Assembly: GCA_022749755.1 (NCBI GenBank)
Contig: CM040445.1
Location: 1,695,182 to 1,759,181 of the forward strand
Length of the DNA: 64,000 bases
Direction: 5' to 3'
Origin: Azadirachta indica
Taxonomy: Eukaryota > Streptophyta > Magnoliopsida > Sapindales > Meliaceae
Below, one piece after another: positions 21,036 to 39,344 of the stretch. A program made the position numbers and the translations under genes. Under the pieces are notes generated by a model. The model was not told the origin of the DNA, did no database searches, and saw only the letters and a list, made by a program, of their open reading frames with translations. Positions within the stretch are counted from its first letter, which is position 1, and each line of letters starts with the position of its first letter.

Positions 21036-21720
21036 TTTCTCAACCGTACACACAGACAGAAGAAGGGTTTTGATTCGGTCGGTGTGTGTGCGAGAGAGAG
21101 TGAGAGAGAGAGATCTGTTTCTGTTTCATTGAGAGAAAGAGAAAGAGAGAGTGAGAGACTGCCCTCATAAATTGGAGCCAACCGGTATGTGTTTGTTTGG
21201 CTGGTTTTGTTCGTTTTCACAGTATGATAACCCATTTCGTGGCCATTTTGGCATTTTTTCCCTATCTTGCGGGAAATAGTTTCTGCCACTTGTGGACCTA
21301 TTAATTCGGGATCAATGTTAATAATGCGATTAAAATTTAATCATCTGTTAACCACCCTCTCATATTTAGAGCCCACAGGTGTCTTAAAGATAAGACCTTG
21401 CTTTTTTGTTTTCTCTTCTTCCATGTTTTCCTTTAACATCTTCATTTATTTTTAAATTCCTTATAAAACTCTCCTATAAACTCTGATTTATTTGATCATA
21501 ATGAAAGAATATGGAAGAAAAAAGGCTAATATCACCAGCAAAACGAATGTCTAGAATCATAATAATTCTGCTGAACCGCAGAAATTAAAGAGTAAAAATT
21601 TATCGAAATTAGTAAAATACGTAAAAAAAAACAAAAACAAAATGCGAGTCTTTGATGCTTTCCATGTGATTGCAAGGTTCATATGAAGAATTCACGTGAA
21701 TCTCGAGCAGCAACATCTAA
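21036..21720. other. SUN gene promoter/leader and FTSHI1 3' spacer
   Basis: Contains the GA-repeat leader of the SUN gene (listed separately) and AT-rich DNA leading to the FTSHI1 stop codon at 21721. No further gene seen. Confidence 0.5.
21092..21158. repeat. Compound GA microsatellite in the SUN gene leader
   Basis: GAGAGAG runs at 21092-21113 and 21131-21158 lie 57-123 bases upstream of the SUN ATG, so on the gene strand they read as a CT-rich leader. CT/GA repeats are common in plant 5' UTRs and can bind BPC-type GAGA factors. Confidence 0.85.
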
Positions 21721-26765
<5,045 letters not shown>

Positions 26766-28511
26766 TCTTTCGAGGGAGATTGCAAATTAAGATTTCACGA
26801 ATTAAGGTTCAAGAAAGATTGAGATGGAAATGAGGAAATTTACCATCATCTCTTTTTTCGGGGGAATTTGAACAATAGGGTTTATCGAATTAGGGTTTTT
26901 GATAGACCGAACTAGAAGGAAATGAGCGTTGCAATTAAGCTGTTTTCCAGATTATCCAAAACGGAGAATTTAGCGGGTAGCTCAATACTTGGCACTCTGT
27001 TGGTGACGTGTACTTTGGATTGTCCGACATGTTTGCAGCCATCGTGGAAATTTCATTTTTCTTGAGATTAGTAAATTTATTTTTTTAGAAGGAAAAGATA
27101 TAGAAAAATCTCATAATTCACAATCAATTTATTCAATATTTCGTTTTTTTGGGACAAATTTTCACAATTATGTGTTAGATGGAATAATACCCCCTCCCCC
27201 ATTAAGAGTTAAAACTTTAGACTATATATTCTATAAAATTAGCTATTAAATTAATAAATTACATATATACATGTACAAATTTAATATTTACAACTAGAAA
27301 TCATCAATTTTATAGGGAACCATCTGTCTACTTAATATATTTGGGAGTATTGATAAAAAAAACTCTTATGTTTTAAGCCTATCCACGTATTTTATCACTT
27401 TCTTTTCTAATATATTTTAAAAAGATTTATTAAAATAATTAGCGCGGCTCACACACATAAATACGAAATGAATAATGATATTAACAATTCCAACACCATT
27501 TGTAGTTTTAAATTTGATTTTTTTAAAAAAAAAATCCGAAAACGTTTAAACTAGTAAATGTGTTCAATGAAATAGATATTTTGAATTTTACGTTAAAAAT
27601 TTTATAATTATCATTTAAAGTTTTTAAAATTTATCTCATATTAAATTCAATATAACATGATTCAAATATCATCTTGTCTAAAAAATTCATGTACTAATGC
27701 GCGTGCGCCTAATGTATTATAGTCTAGGTCCTAATTAATTCCAATGGTCTTATTTAGCAAGTTTCTTCATCTTCTCCTCTTCCTTAGCAAGGAAACATAC
27801 GACATGCAAAATACAGCCAAAAAGCCTCTAAATGTAACGCTTCCATTGCTCCCAAACTGTCCTTTTCAGTTCCCAAAGATCAATAATGTCATCTATTTCT
27901 CAGCATTACCTTGCCTATATTAATTAATTATAGGCTTAATTACCCGCTTCTTATGTTTCATTATCAAGTCTTTCTTTGCTAGCTTTTTTAAATATTGTCA
28001 TAATCTCTTGTTCTAGTTTCCTAGAGATTTGAATTATTATTTAAGAAACAAGAGGTTAACAGTTAAAAATTTTAAGGTATATTTCTTGATCTGTTGTTGG
28101 AGGATTGCTCTATATATATATATATATATATATAGCCAGCACGGTCTTTTCTTTTACATAGAATAGAAAAATATTTGACCCGCCATGTATCAACTTTTGA
28201 CCCACCATATATTCAACTTTCCAAACTACAAACTGACTTATAAATTATCATTCATTTGCGGAGCCACGGAGGGATTCGGGCATGGCCAGTTATAGCGCAT
28301 GTGAATCAAACATTCCTCTATAATTTTGATTTATACAAACTCTGTCTTGGTGAAGCTTTTCGTTGGATGGATCCTAAAATTATCTACAGACACGTGAATT
28401 TGGTAACAAATTACAAGCTGAAGCTTCTCCACAGCGTAAAATTGAAGAAAAATGTGGAAAGTTATCAAAACTTTTTGAGAAAAATTGATCAAATAATGCT
28501 GTCATCAATCA
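26766..28511. other. FTSHI1 promoter and AT-rich intergenic DNA
   Basis: The right-hand end abuts the stop codon of the RING/PHD gene. The middle is highly AT-rich, with a C-run patch (CCCCCTCCCCC near 27191) and a (TA)n tract. The open frame at 28256-28594 overlaps the terminal exon of the RING/PHD gene on the other strand and lacks domain features. Confidence 0.5.
28111..28134. repeat. (TA)n microsatellite
   Basis: Twelve TA dinucleotides in intergenic DNA. Confidence 0.95.
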
Positions 28512-31500
28512 TCATACAGGATCGATTTTACCCTTTTGTTGGGCCGCCTCAACGTATTGCTCAGCGAGTTTCTTCACTTTCTCACCTTCCTTAATCAGAA
28601 AATTCGCATTCTTGTCATTCAAGTGGTACTTCATAACCTTCTCAGTAGTTTTTGCCACTGCCCATCGGTACTGTTCAGGTGTAATTACGCGACTCCTACA
28701 CAGAGGCCTGATGTGCTCTTTGATGTAGGCTTCCACCTGCAAATTAGAATCAAATATATTCATGGATAAATGATTACTGATCTGATAGTAAAATAAACTG
28801 ATAAAATATTAGGATTAATAAAAATGACAATGATAAATGGTTTATTGGGTACCTTCTTGGATACTAAATTGATTCCATCGTGTTGCTTGTCAGTGCCTCT
28901 GTTAGATGTTGTCTCCTTTCTTGATATTCTATCACCTGTTTGAAATTTCTCTGGTGATTTTTCTCGACCAGAAGAATTGCAATTGACCATACTGACAGTA
29001 ATATTCTCTTCATGCCTTTCAGCTCCAGTGTTAGATGCTTCTCCGAGACATTTGTTCTCAGCTTGAGCTTCTCCATCAAGTAGTCCACATAGCTTCTGGG
29101 ACACTTCCGGAAATTTGTTAACCAGTGGTTCTTTGTCAGGACCATACAATTCTTCATATTCTGCAAGAGAAACATCTTCGCCTTCTTCACAAGGTAAGGA
29201 CTCCAGAGGAACAAAAAACTTGTTAGCCCCAGCCTCTTCTGTTGAGCTTCTGATGCCTGCATTAGTACCACTCTCTCGCAAGCAGGTAGAATCCTTATGC
29301 ACAACATTCTTTCCCAAAGCTCCACCTTCTTTGATATCTATAATACTGTTAGGCTTTTCCGAATTAAGAGTGGACAACACTACTTTCACTTTAGAAACTT
29401 CTTCTGGTTGTAAGTTAGAGACTTTCATGGCACGAATTCCAATGAAGTCTTCATCTTCTAAATCATACTCAAAATCACCATATATATCCACTTCTGGATC
29501 AGACTCCATTTCAAATACATTAGCAGGTCCTCCCTCTCTTGTCTCCATTGATGAGATGTCCACTTTATTCTGGATCTCCGCTGGATGTGGCGGACTACTA
29601 GGAGGGGAATCAGATAAAAGACCTGCATTTCTCAAGGCTTCTACAATTGAAGGATCAGCAGAAAGCTTCTCACTAGCTCGTTCCAATCCATCATCAGCAA
29701 CTGCAGGTGGATCTGAAGAACATTCTGTGGCTGCAGTGGGTTTCTTGTTATCTGAATGACGCAATATCTCCTGGGAACAAAGATTCACATATACCAATTT
29801 GCTGCTTGACCTATCAGCAACCCCTCTTTCAATATTAATTGCATCTGCAACAGCCAACTCCGTTTCTGCAGTTCTGCAAATGACTGGTAGATTTGCTTTC
29901 CTCAAGAAGAGCTCCGTCAGGCGGTAAAGCTGAGTCTGTGCAATCAGTAGCTTGTAATTGTTATTGAATAACCAAAGAGGTTACTATATTTGGTGTATGG
30001 TAATAATTAAATAACGACAAAAGATTGAAGCTCCCCTTCAAAGTGATGAAGGCAACTTGTATGAATAGTTCCTAAAACAGACTCGTCCAAATTTGCCAAT
30101 AACAAATGACCACACCATGGTATAGAGGATCTGATCAAAATAAGAGGATTGATTACAGCTAAAGAAGATTTGGCTGTGTCTTTTGTCCATGAGGAAAATT
30201 AGCCAATTTTGTAGAGCTCAGATATTTTGGTTGACAGAGAACGAGTTTGAAACTTTATCATTTAAACACTATAGGACATATTTGAACAACAAAATTGTGG
30301 ACTTAAAATTAGCCTTCAACTACAAGGCCCTGATCCACACAACAAATACTACCTCAATTGGGATTTTGTTGAAGTGAAAAAGTTACCTAATTGAAGGGTC
30401 CAATAAATTTCTGAAAAGCAGCAGCAAGCAGCTAAAAATAACAGTGCCAGAGCCAGAACTAGCGTAGAAGGTAGTTGTGTTGATGTGGTGCTTCTGGTGG
30501 TTAACAGCTTCTTAGTATGTTGAACATTTCAATGGTGACAGCAATTGATTTGTCTAGATCCTCATTTTACTTAAGCAACTACATATCATGTTCCTTAAAG
30601 ATTTGAAGCAAGGACATCGTGCATTTTCTACCTAAACCTCATCGTAAGTAACCACATCTTCCCCATCTTAGAAATTATCCATCCAATGCACAAACGGGGG
30701 ATTAAATCCTACTTCTGAGCCTTTGCCCATGGAAAGGGAACCTATAGAGAAGCCCGAGGCATCATACATCTAATATTGGACAACTAACGTAACTGAAAAA
30801 AAACATACACTCAGGAAACTGCATACCTGCCTTACTGATACAGGAATTTTGTTATGGTGACTGGGTGCCAGTACTGGTTTCATATCTGCTGGCAGTTGAG
30901 CCTGGTCAGAGCAACCGAAGAATAATTATCAGCAGCTGCAGAATGTAAAGCAGAATAAGAAAAATCAGTGTCAGAGGAAAGGGGGGAATAACGTACTAGT
31001 AGTGGATAATTTCCTTTAAACACTGCATTGTCTTCCTGTTTTTCAGGTGTTGCACTTTTGCTAGCAACAGCGGCTTTTCTGGCCAGAATCTGGAGGGCCC
31101 ATTTTCTTTTATCCATCTTTACATGATCAGATTTAAGAGTGCCCTTCTGGGATTTAACTTTAGAATCACTTACTTGGTTCAGATGAACTTTACTAGAAGC
31201 AGCATTACTGTTTGAGCATGACACATTATTCCTAGTTCCATTCTCATAAACTGAAGGAACACCAACTTTTGGTAAAACATTGTTTGTGTCAGTAACTTTT
31301 GAAGTAGAATTGTCAAAAGATAGCTTTGAAGCTTTTTCCACAGACATGGTTTGTTCTTTACTTCGTTCAGAGTTTTCAGTAACTTTAAGAGCTGAAAAAG
31401 GCTTAACATCCTCCCTGCGGGGAAAAACAGATGTATCTGCTAAGTACAGTCTGGAAAGAATGGGATTTGTTGCTGGCAGTTCAGTCACCTGCTCAGGATC

Positions 31501-34500
31501 TGAGCTCTCTGAAGTTTTTCTCAGGAGGTCAAGAACTGACTTCAAAGTCTCAATCTTCTCAGGCTTTGTACCTCTCATGCAACGATACTTCCAAAATTCA
31601 ACTTCACAGTCTCGATCCCATGCACGTCGTCGTCTTCCATTGGAATTTCCATAAATTTTTTTGGTTAGATTCTCACGAACTTTACCCTTTTCAAGCATGG
31701 ATTTCTTTACCTTCACATTCAAAGGTAATGACTTTTTAATAGGTTCAGTTTTGGGTCCTGCTATAGCAGCCCTGAAGGCAGCAAGCAGTTTTGGGTCAAA
31801 AAGGTTTTCACCAATATCTTTTGAGGATCTATTACGAACAGCTTCTCTTATTTCTTTTCTTAGTTCTTGGACTAGCACAGATGAATCCTTATCCTCAGCA
31901 GGTCTCTTCATGATTTTTTTAACTCTCAAGCCAGATATATTTTCTCTTTCTTCTGATGATTTATCAGCAGAATTTTGGTGTAATAGTCCCTTGGGAGGTT
32001 TACTTGTTGTCCCCTTGACAATACTCATTACATCAAAAGTGGCACCTTCCTTCTGTAGATGAGGTTTTGACTTGTCATCTCCGGGGCCTGCTATCAAAGT
32101 GGGAGACTTCTGAGAATCATCTGAAATAGATACATTGGCTTCATCCTTATGAGGATTCATTTGAGTCTCCCCCTCGGCTCTCATTTTCTTTGCAGGAACT
32201 TCAGTCTCTTTCTTGGCTTTGATTTCTTCTTTAGTACCACTCATATGAGCATTGTCACTAGTTCATATCAAGAACTCAAATCAGGAAACAAAGAAAAAGG
32301 CCATATATGTCTAAAGCCAGTAAAAAATAAAGCATAAACAAAAATGTAAATCTTTTTAAGCTAGTTTTGTTCTCATTTTTGGAGATGCTTTTCTTTTAAT
32401 TCTATAATGTTCGAGCTTTTTGGGGTAAGCAGATGGCTTCTTCAACTTTTCTAACTCCTTTTCTAATAACGAAATCTATTTCTGTTTTTTACTAAAAAAA
32501 GAGAAAAAGCAAACAAGCATAAATAGAAAAGAGCGTTCATTTTTTAGTGCTATGACAACCAACACATACATAGCCAGCATACAACAACACTGCATCATGT
32601 TGATTCCTCTACTCAATTTTGGGATTTAGAAGTGAGAGTGAGCTCGTGAAAACCATGCTAACAGTGACAATCCTAATTGACAAAGTTATAATCAGTAATT
32701 GTCAAAAAACACAATTGTAGCTGCATATGAGAAGTGACCTGAAAGCTTTATGGCTTCTCTTTAAACCAATAATTTGGGAAGCATCTTCATCAGCACCAGG
32801 TTCAATTTTCTGAGCTGAAAGCATTTTAGAGTCAATCAATGAGACAAAATAGTTGCTGCACGCATCTGACAAACTAAATACAATCCTACATATGAGAGGG
32901 ATAATAATTTCACCATATTCCGACAATAAAGATGCCTATAGCCACTCTCTGACTCTTACATACCTTGGGACAAAGATTCTGCTGAAGGATTTTCTTGCCC
33001 CATATTTCTGTTAACTTGATCTTCAATTAGATCCTTGTTTGAGTTATCAACTAGAAGGACATTAAGTACAATGGTGAATAGATGTAGTAAGTCATCAAAA
33101 CAGAAAAAAGATTGTGTGCAGTAATTATGAAAATACTAATCTTTGAATAAACAAAAACATGCACAATTATTACACTCACAAAATTACCAGATAAAAAGGA
33201 GCCCATAGATAAACCAAGATGAAGGCCTATATTGGATTCATTTTCAGACAGTTTGTTTCCAGCGTAAAATTCATAACAGGACTTGCTCGAGGAACTTTGA
33301 ACACCATCGCAGCTACTTTTTTCATTCATTTTCTCAACGGCACAACCTGTCTTCAACCCACCATGGCCCAAAAATATAGACGGTAAACTAAAAGATGCAT
33401 CATGTGATAAGGACAGCTCCAGCTCTCGTGCATTAAACATTGATGGCGCATCGGTTCTCTCACCTGCTTGTGAATCGGCCTTGGTATCCTTGGCATGAGG
33501 ATTAAATGCATCACTTCCATAGCCCGTCTCAACTTCAACTGTTGACAGAGAGGTGTCTTTTGGCTCTGCTGTCCACTGATTTCCTCCGACCATTGAAACA
33601 ACAACAGCCGTCTCCCCAGCATCAGCAACAGAGACAGAAACTTTTCTTGAAAATGCATCTTCAGCCAAAAGTTCACCATTAGCATTTTCTGGACCACCCT
33701 GGTTGTTTGTCCTCTTTATTGAATCTAAGGAAGACTTCTGAGGCACTTCAGTTACACATCTACAACAAACCAAAGTAAAAATGTTAGGGAGGAAAAAGGA
33801 TTTCAGCAGGAGGGACCTAGGATTTTAGATAAGGCTAAGCTGACCAACAGACCTAGTTTATCTGCCTCTTACAGCAGAGGAACATAATGAATAATGTAGA
33901 AGTCAAATTCATTGGGTCTGAAGTCAAAAAGTATTAAGTCCGAGGATGAGATGATTAACAACTAATGGCAGGATTCTTTGATCCTTCGTGATATATCATA
34001 AATAATTACATAACTGGATTAGAGTCACCCAAAAAACCACAAAGATGAGAGATACCAACCTCTTGCATGCAGAATATGATCAACTACTACCCAGATGATT
34101 CTACTAAACAACACATATGTGTGTATGTGTATATACATATACACTGATTTTATACTGATCAAGTGGTTCTTCACATAAAAGATGCATGGTCCTTGTAAGA
34201 ATAATGAAATTGCATTGCATATACTGAACTAAGGAACTAACACCCCAACTCTAATCTACCTTGGGCATAACCATGTGTCTTCAGATGTGCCTTCAGTATC
34301 AAAACCCACACAGAAAGCATGATACCTGTTGACATGGAAGTCAGAAAACAATTAGTTGAGAACACTTTTGTCTAATAAGTGTGTGTAGTCCAATATTCAA
34401 CAAGAAGAATCTAAAGTATAAGTAAAATGGAATTATGTTTTCTGCGGTAAGAAATTACATGACGAGAATTAAAAATGTAGAAAACAAGAGAATAGAAAAA

Positions 34501-36838
34501 GGGGAAAAAGAGAAATAACAGCTGAAAAATAAAGTAAAAGAAAATTGCATTGGGACCAGTCTTAGAAGGTATTAGATTTCCCTGTGCGTATAATTTAGAT
34601 TTGAGTTCACTGAATTGAGGAATCAAATGGAACCTTCAAGAGTGTGTAATATTGCATGCTTGTAAATTTAAGCCAACACACAAATCCTTATACATTTGAT
34701 TAAAGAATAAAGTTTACCATAAATCACAAGAATCACAAGCAATTGATGTGTCAAGATTTGAGTGTTCAGCAGTAGTTGTGGATCCACTTCGAACTTTGCA
34801 TCCATCCCCATCTAAGCAGATGACTGCCTACAACATGAGGATGTACATAACTTGGATGCTGAATTGTTTATGAAATAAATATGGTAAACAAATCCTTAAA
34901 TAATAAGCTGAATGTATTTTGCAGCACGTAAGTATACTCAAATTCTGTTCAGGCTGGCATTGACCACCTCTGCTGGCATACTCTAGCTTGATGTGAAAAT
35001 TGGGTCATGTTACACGCTAAAAGAGATTCAACCACACGTTCTTCCCAAGTTTTAGTTAAAAAGTTAACATAATCAATTCTACCCAGTTTCTTTTTCATTT
35101 TTATTTGTGTCCTGGGGTTTGCTAACAGGACCCAACTTAAAGCAATTGACTCTCTCCATAACTTAGTGCAGGTCAGAAGAACTTCAGAGTCTCAAAAATA
35201 GCTTCAGTAATTTGCATGACATATTCAAAAATATAACAAAAGGTGGATAAATACATTTTCATCAATGTAGTATGATGGAAAAGATAGAGCATTGTTCTTC
35301 CCTTCAATGCTCCAATCTTCATCTCTGCATAGATGAAAGAGGAAAGAAAGGTCAATCACTGCCCCATAATGAAAGAAAGCAGGGGCATTGACAAAACAAT
35401 AAGGTGTAAGATAATACTAATATCTTATAAAGAAGAAATTCATGCTTCTGGCAGACATAGTTAGCAATCATAGGAAATGAACATGATTATAAAAAAATAC
35501 CTAGCTAATGAATCCTCATCATTGTTGTTGCTTCCAATGGTATCATATACCTTCATAATCAAACAGAAATGTGTAAGCTGTAGGATACCACATTTCACAA
35601 ATTTCTATATACCTTTCCAAAACAACTTTCCATATGAAATGTATCTAGATTTTACATCACTCACAGGAACACATGTGATAAGCTGAAATTCATTCTGACA
35701 AAGAGGGCAAAGGTTTGTGATTGTAGACCAGTTGTCAATGCATGCAAAACAAAACCTGAAATTCACAAGATGGACCAGCTCATTAATTCTCATTTGCAGT
35801 CAGTCAAACCAATATCAGCTAAAACAAATTTACAGATTACTCAATACTTCAGTTCATCTGAATGCATGCCAAGCTTGACAAAGCAACATGATTCACAGGA
35901 TGTATAGACAGATCATGTAAACAGCTTATAAACTGGAAATGTCATTTAATAATACCATCTATCTGAAGAAGGAAAAAAAATCAGCTTGATTCAATTTGAT
36001 GCTTGGATAATAATCTGTCCCTTGAAAGATGCAAAGTTCTGATGTGGTCATGCAACAAACAGCAAGGAATTGCTAAGCTGCTGAACAATGATACCCTATA
36101 TTACATTTAACACATTTGGGGGAAAAAAGAGGTGAGGAAAAATTCACTCCGTTCTTTCTTGAACCTGTCAAACTGAATAAAAAGTATGTGTGGATAAGCA
36201 CAAAATTAGACGGTGAAATAATGACAAAAAGGTATCTTGAAAAACAATAGTTCATGTTAGATGATGAAGGTGAGTTTTGTGGCACTTCCAAGAAGTATTT
36301 AGTAGCAAAGATAAAAAAAGAAAAGAAGAATAAGAAATAGCAAGAAACATTTAGAAGACATATACCAATGATGGCAGCAATCTAGAACTCCCCTGTCAAT
36401 GACAATATCCATACATATCCCACACCTTCCACCCTCAAAATGTGAAAGATCCTGCACATTACAACAACCTTTAATCTTAAAGAAAGCACATACCAAAACT
36501 ATAAGCTGCAGTTAACTTTAGTTTTCATGCATAGTGGAATAACCAATGAAGTAGATCCTATTCCATCATAAAGCTATATCTCATTATAACTGAATCAAAG
36601 CATACAATTCATTAGAAAACTTTTTTCAACAATGCTTTTGAAAGCAAACTGCCAACAGAAATAAAAACTTAAAACAACTCAATTGAGCGAGATTAATGCA
36701 ACAACAGATTCGAGCTCTCAAGCTTTTGAACAACAACAGAATCAGAATAACTAGTACCCCAAAAAAAATGAATCAAACAAAATTGAAAAAAATTACATTC
36801 TCATTGTTATCAACTCGGAAAGTTTCTTCTTCTAGCAT
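28512..36838 (-). CDS. RING + PHD zinc-finger protein, 1,297 aa
   Basis: Fourteen coding exons: 36797-36838, 36366-36451, 35665-35755, 35501-35550, 35255-35324, 34718-34827, 34260-34325, 33188-33759, 32964-33050, 32739-32814, 30997-32257, 30827-30901, 28853-29935, 28512-28736. All junctions are GT-AG and phases match (3,894 nt). A RING finger occupies about residues 24-66 ([26 protein letters not shown]). A PHD finger follows at about 114-172 ([29 protein letters not shown]). The remainder is charged, Ser-rich and probably disordered, ending in a conserved C-terminal stretch ([31 protein letters not shown]). It matches the Arabidopsis At4g10930-type protein, whose function is not established; RING plus PHD suggests a chromatin-reading ubiquitin ligase. 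A noncoding first exon probably lies at about 37090-37150 (donor after CGCTCAGTCGCAG). Confidence 0.9.
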
Positions 36839-38465
36839 GCTGTCCGTTTTGTCAAAGAAAACACTAGCCCCTACAACTCAAATTCTGCACAAAAATTAAC
36901 AACATTAATGAGAAAAATAATGATCGAACTCAACAGCTTAAGAAAACAGTGATAGAAATAAGCAGCACATGTATTATGTATACACGAATTCGCGCTAATA
37001 GTCTAGGGTTCGTGAAGTAAAAAATGAGAACCCGAAAGGACAAAATGAAAAAAATCAACTATTGAGAAGTGGAGAGAATGATTTTACCTGCGACTGAGCG
37101 AAACCGCCAGTTCTCAAGATCAGAGACAGAGAATGATGCAATTGATGGCGGAAAAAGGACGGAGTGGTAATTGCGGGTTTCGTGGAAATGGATTCGATAG
37201 ATGTGTGGGTACATGAGAAAATTAAGAGCCAATTTACTGCTGACGTGGCTACTATTGAGAGGTTAGAAAAGACGACTGCGAAGTTAATGTCAATTTACGG
37301 AAAACTCCTTGACGAGTCTCCAAAAATAAAATAACTATTTTCAGGTGGGACAATAACATCCAAATCCTTACTTTTACCCTTTTACAAATGAAGACACCCC
37401 TAATTTTTAATACTTTTATAGATAAAGATTTTTTTTTTTGGTTGGTTTATTACATGTTAGTTGGTGATATGGTATCTATCAAAATGATAAAATTATCCTC
37501 ATCTCATTTGTTTTACAATAGAATTTGTAACTTTTTAACTTTTTGTTTTAATGTTATGCCAACATATGCATTGCATTATATAGTTAGAATTTTACTACGA
37601 GTTAGACATAATAATTCTAATAATGTTGTCTACTCTATAAATTTATTCAGTATCAAAATATAGAATATGTAACTTCTATTTTATTTATTTTTTTTTAAAT
37701 ACTATGATAACATGTATATTCTATTATACACTAACGGTTTATTAAGAGTTTATACAACCACTTGATGGCTATAATAGTCTTGTCCACCCAATTTCTTTTT
37801 AAATACTATACTAACATATATATTATATTAAACCCTCAACTTGAATTTTATAATTAACAGAACTTTTATTTTTTTAAAATACTATACTAAGATGTACATT
37901 AAATTATACCTCTAATAAGATATGTAACTCTTTTTTATTTTTTATGTATATTACCTTATATACTATTAAAAATCTATTCAAGGCTTGCATTCTATCACTA
38001 GGCTAAAACTAGAATTAAAAGAGCATTCCGTCATTTTATTAGAAGAAGATGGGTAACTTAAAACTAAAAAGAACTTTCCATCATTTCTTTAAGTAAGATA
38101 TCTAATTGTTAAAAATGAAAAAATTGTCTCTATTATGAAAACACAAAAATTAAGAACCCTGATGTTATTACTTCATTTTAAACTAATCATAATCTTGGGT
38201 TAAAACTTATCAAGGTTTAGAATCAGCTCAGCCCACAAAACCGAAGGCTAAAACCTTAGTAAGCCAGTCATTTAAACACAATTCGATAATTGGGATATTA
38301 ACTAATAGTTCCATAATTTTTAGAAAAAATAAAAAAAGATTATACTTTGATCATTTTTAATTGATTGGTCACTAATGTTATTAATCGTTTAACAACATAA
38401 CAAAAATTTTATCATTAGAATTTTACATAAAACAATGCAATTTGGATTCTGGGAGTGAAATGAAT
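36839..38465. other. RING/PHD gene 5' region and AT-rich intergenic DNA
   Basis: The first 300 bases hold the likely 5' UTR exon and intron of the minus-strand RING/PHD gene. Beyond about 37250 the DNA is AT-rich and gene-free. It includes degenerate repeats (37540-37960). Confidence 0.5.
37540..37960. repeat. Degenerate dispersed tandem repeats
   Basis: A motif like TTAAATACTATACTAACATATATATTA recurs in diverged form at about 37548, 37697, 37799 and 37876, spaced roughly 75-150 bases, each preceded by a T-rich run. It may be the remnant of a satellite or a decayed transposon. Confidence 0.5.
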
Positions 38466-38469
38466 TTAA

Positions 38470-39340
38470 GGGTGACTTTGGCAGTGCCAATGGGCAATCC
38501 ATAAGTGTTAATTAGCACTTATAAAATGCTAAACCATGTGTTTGATAAATTTTGATAAAAGAGTTTATTAAAAAAAATTTACCACTTGAAGTGATTATTT
38601 AATTAGTACAAATTTGGTACTTTCTCAAATAAGCACTTCAAGTGCTTAAAGAATAACACTTGTAAAGTTAATGAAAATTTTATTTTATTTTTAAAATATC
38701 TCTAAACAAATTTAAAAACTACATTTCTCAAATATTGATTTTTTTTGTTAAATAGATTTTAATTTAGGTGATTATACATATGAATATATGATGGGTTATA
38801 TTACATATTTGATTATATATTATTTGTTATATTTTTTTTTCTACATGAATTAATTATTCAAATTGATATATTATTTGTGTTTATGATATTTATAATTTTA
38901 TTTACATTTTAATGTATAGTAGATAAATTAATATTATTAAAATTGTAGTTATTTTTATAACAAAAAAATTATTTTTTATTTTTTTAGATTATTGAAGCTG
39001 TAATTATTTTCATAACAAATTTTTTATTCAATTTTTTAAAAATGTTATAAAACAAAAATATTTTATATATATATACATACATATATATAATTTTGTTTAT
39101 TAAAAATATTGCCATATGAATATATTACTTATTTTAATATATGTCTACTTTAATAATTTGTCGATATAAAAGTACTTTTTTATTTACACCTCCAAACATC
39201 TAATTTAACACTGATAAGTATTTTAAAAATCGTTAACCAACCACTTAAATGTTTTTTCAAAAACTGTTACAAAAAAAAGTGTTAAAAAATATAAACGCTA
39301 ATTATTTTATTACTTATTTTTTAACAATGCCAAACTGACC
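38470..39340. mobile_element. Non-autonomous DNA transposon (Tourist/PIF-Harbinger-like)
   Basis: The 871-base element has terminal inverted repeats that begin GGGTGACTTTGGCAGTG on the left and, read from the right end, GGTCAGTTTGGCATTG. It is flanked on both sides by TTAA (38466-38469 and 39341-39344), consistent with a TTA/TAA-type target duplication. Inside it is very AT-rich with no transposase frame. TIRs with a GG...TTTGGCA-like core and a TWA target site suit the PIF/Harbinger superfamily; the family is inferred, not searched. Confidence 0.72.
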
Positions 39341-39344
39341 TTAA

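Noticed and set aside
28864..29759. Long open frames on both strands overlapping exon 13 of the RING/PHD gene
   Set aside because: They are shadows of the 361-codon exon 28853-29935; they show no domain and the real frame joins in phase with its neighbours.
30880..30996. Reading exon 11 of the RING/PHD gene straight on to the stop at 30880 as the gene end
   Set aside because: A GTACGT donor and an AG acceptor allow an exact join to a 25-codon exon and then to 436 further codons with conserved sequence, so the open read-through is probably just a retained-intron frame.
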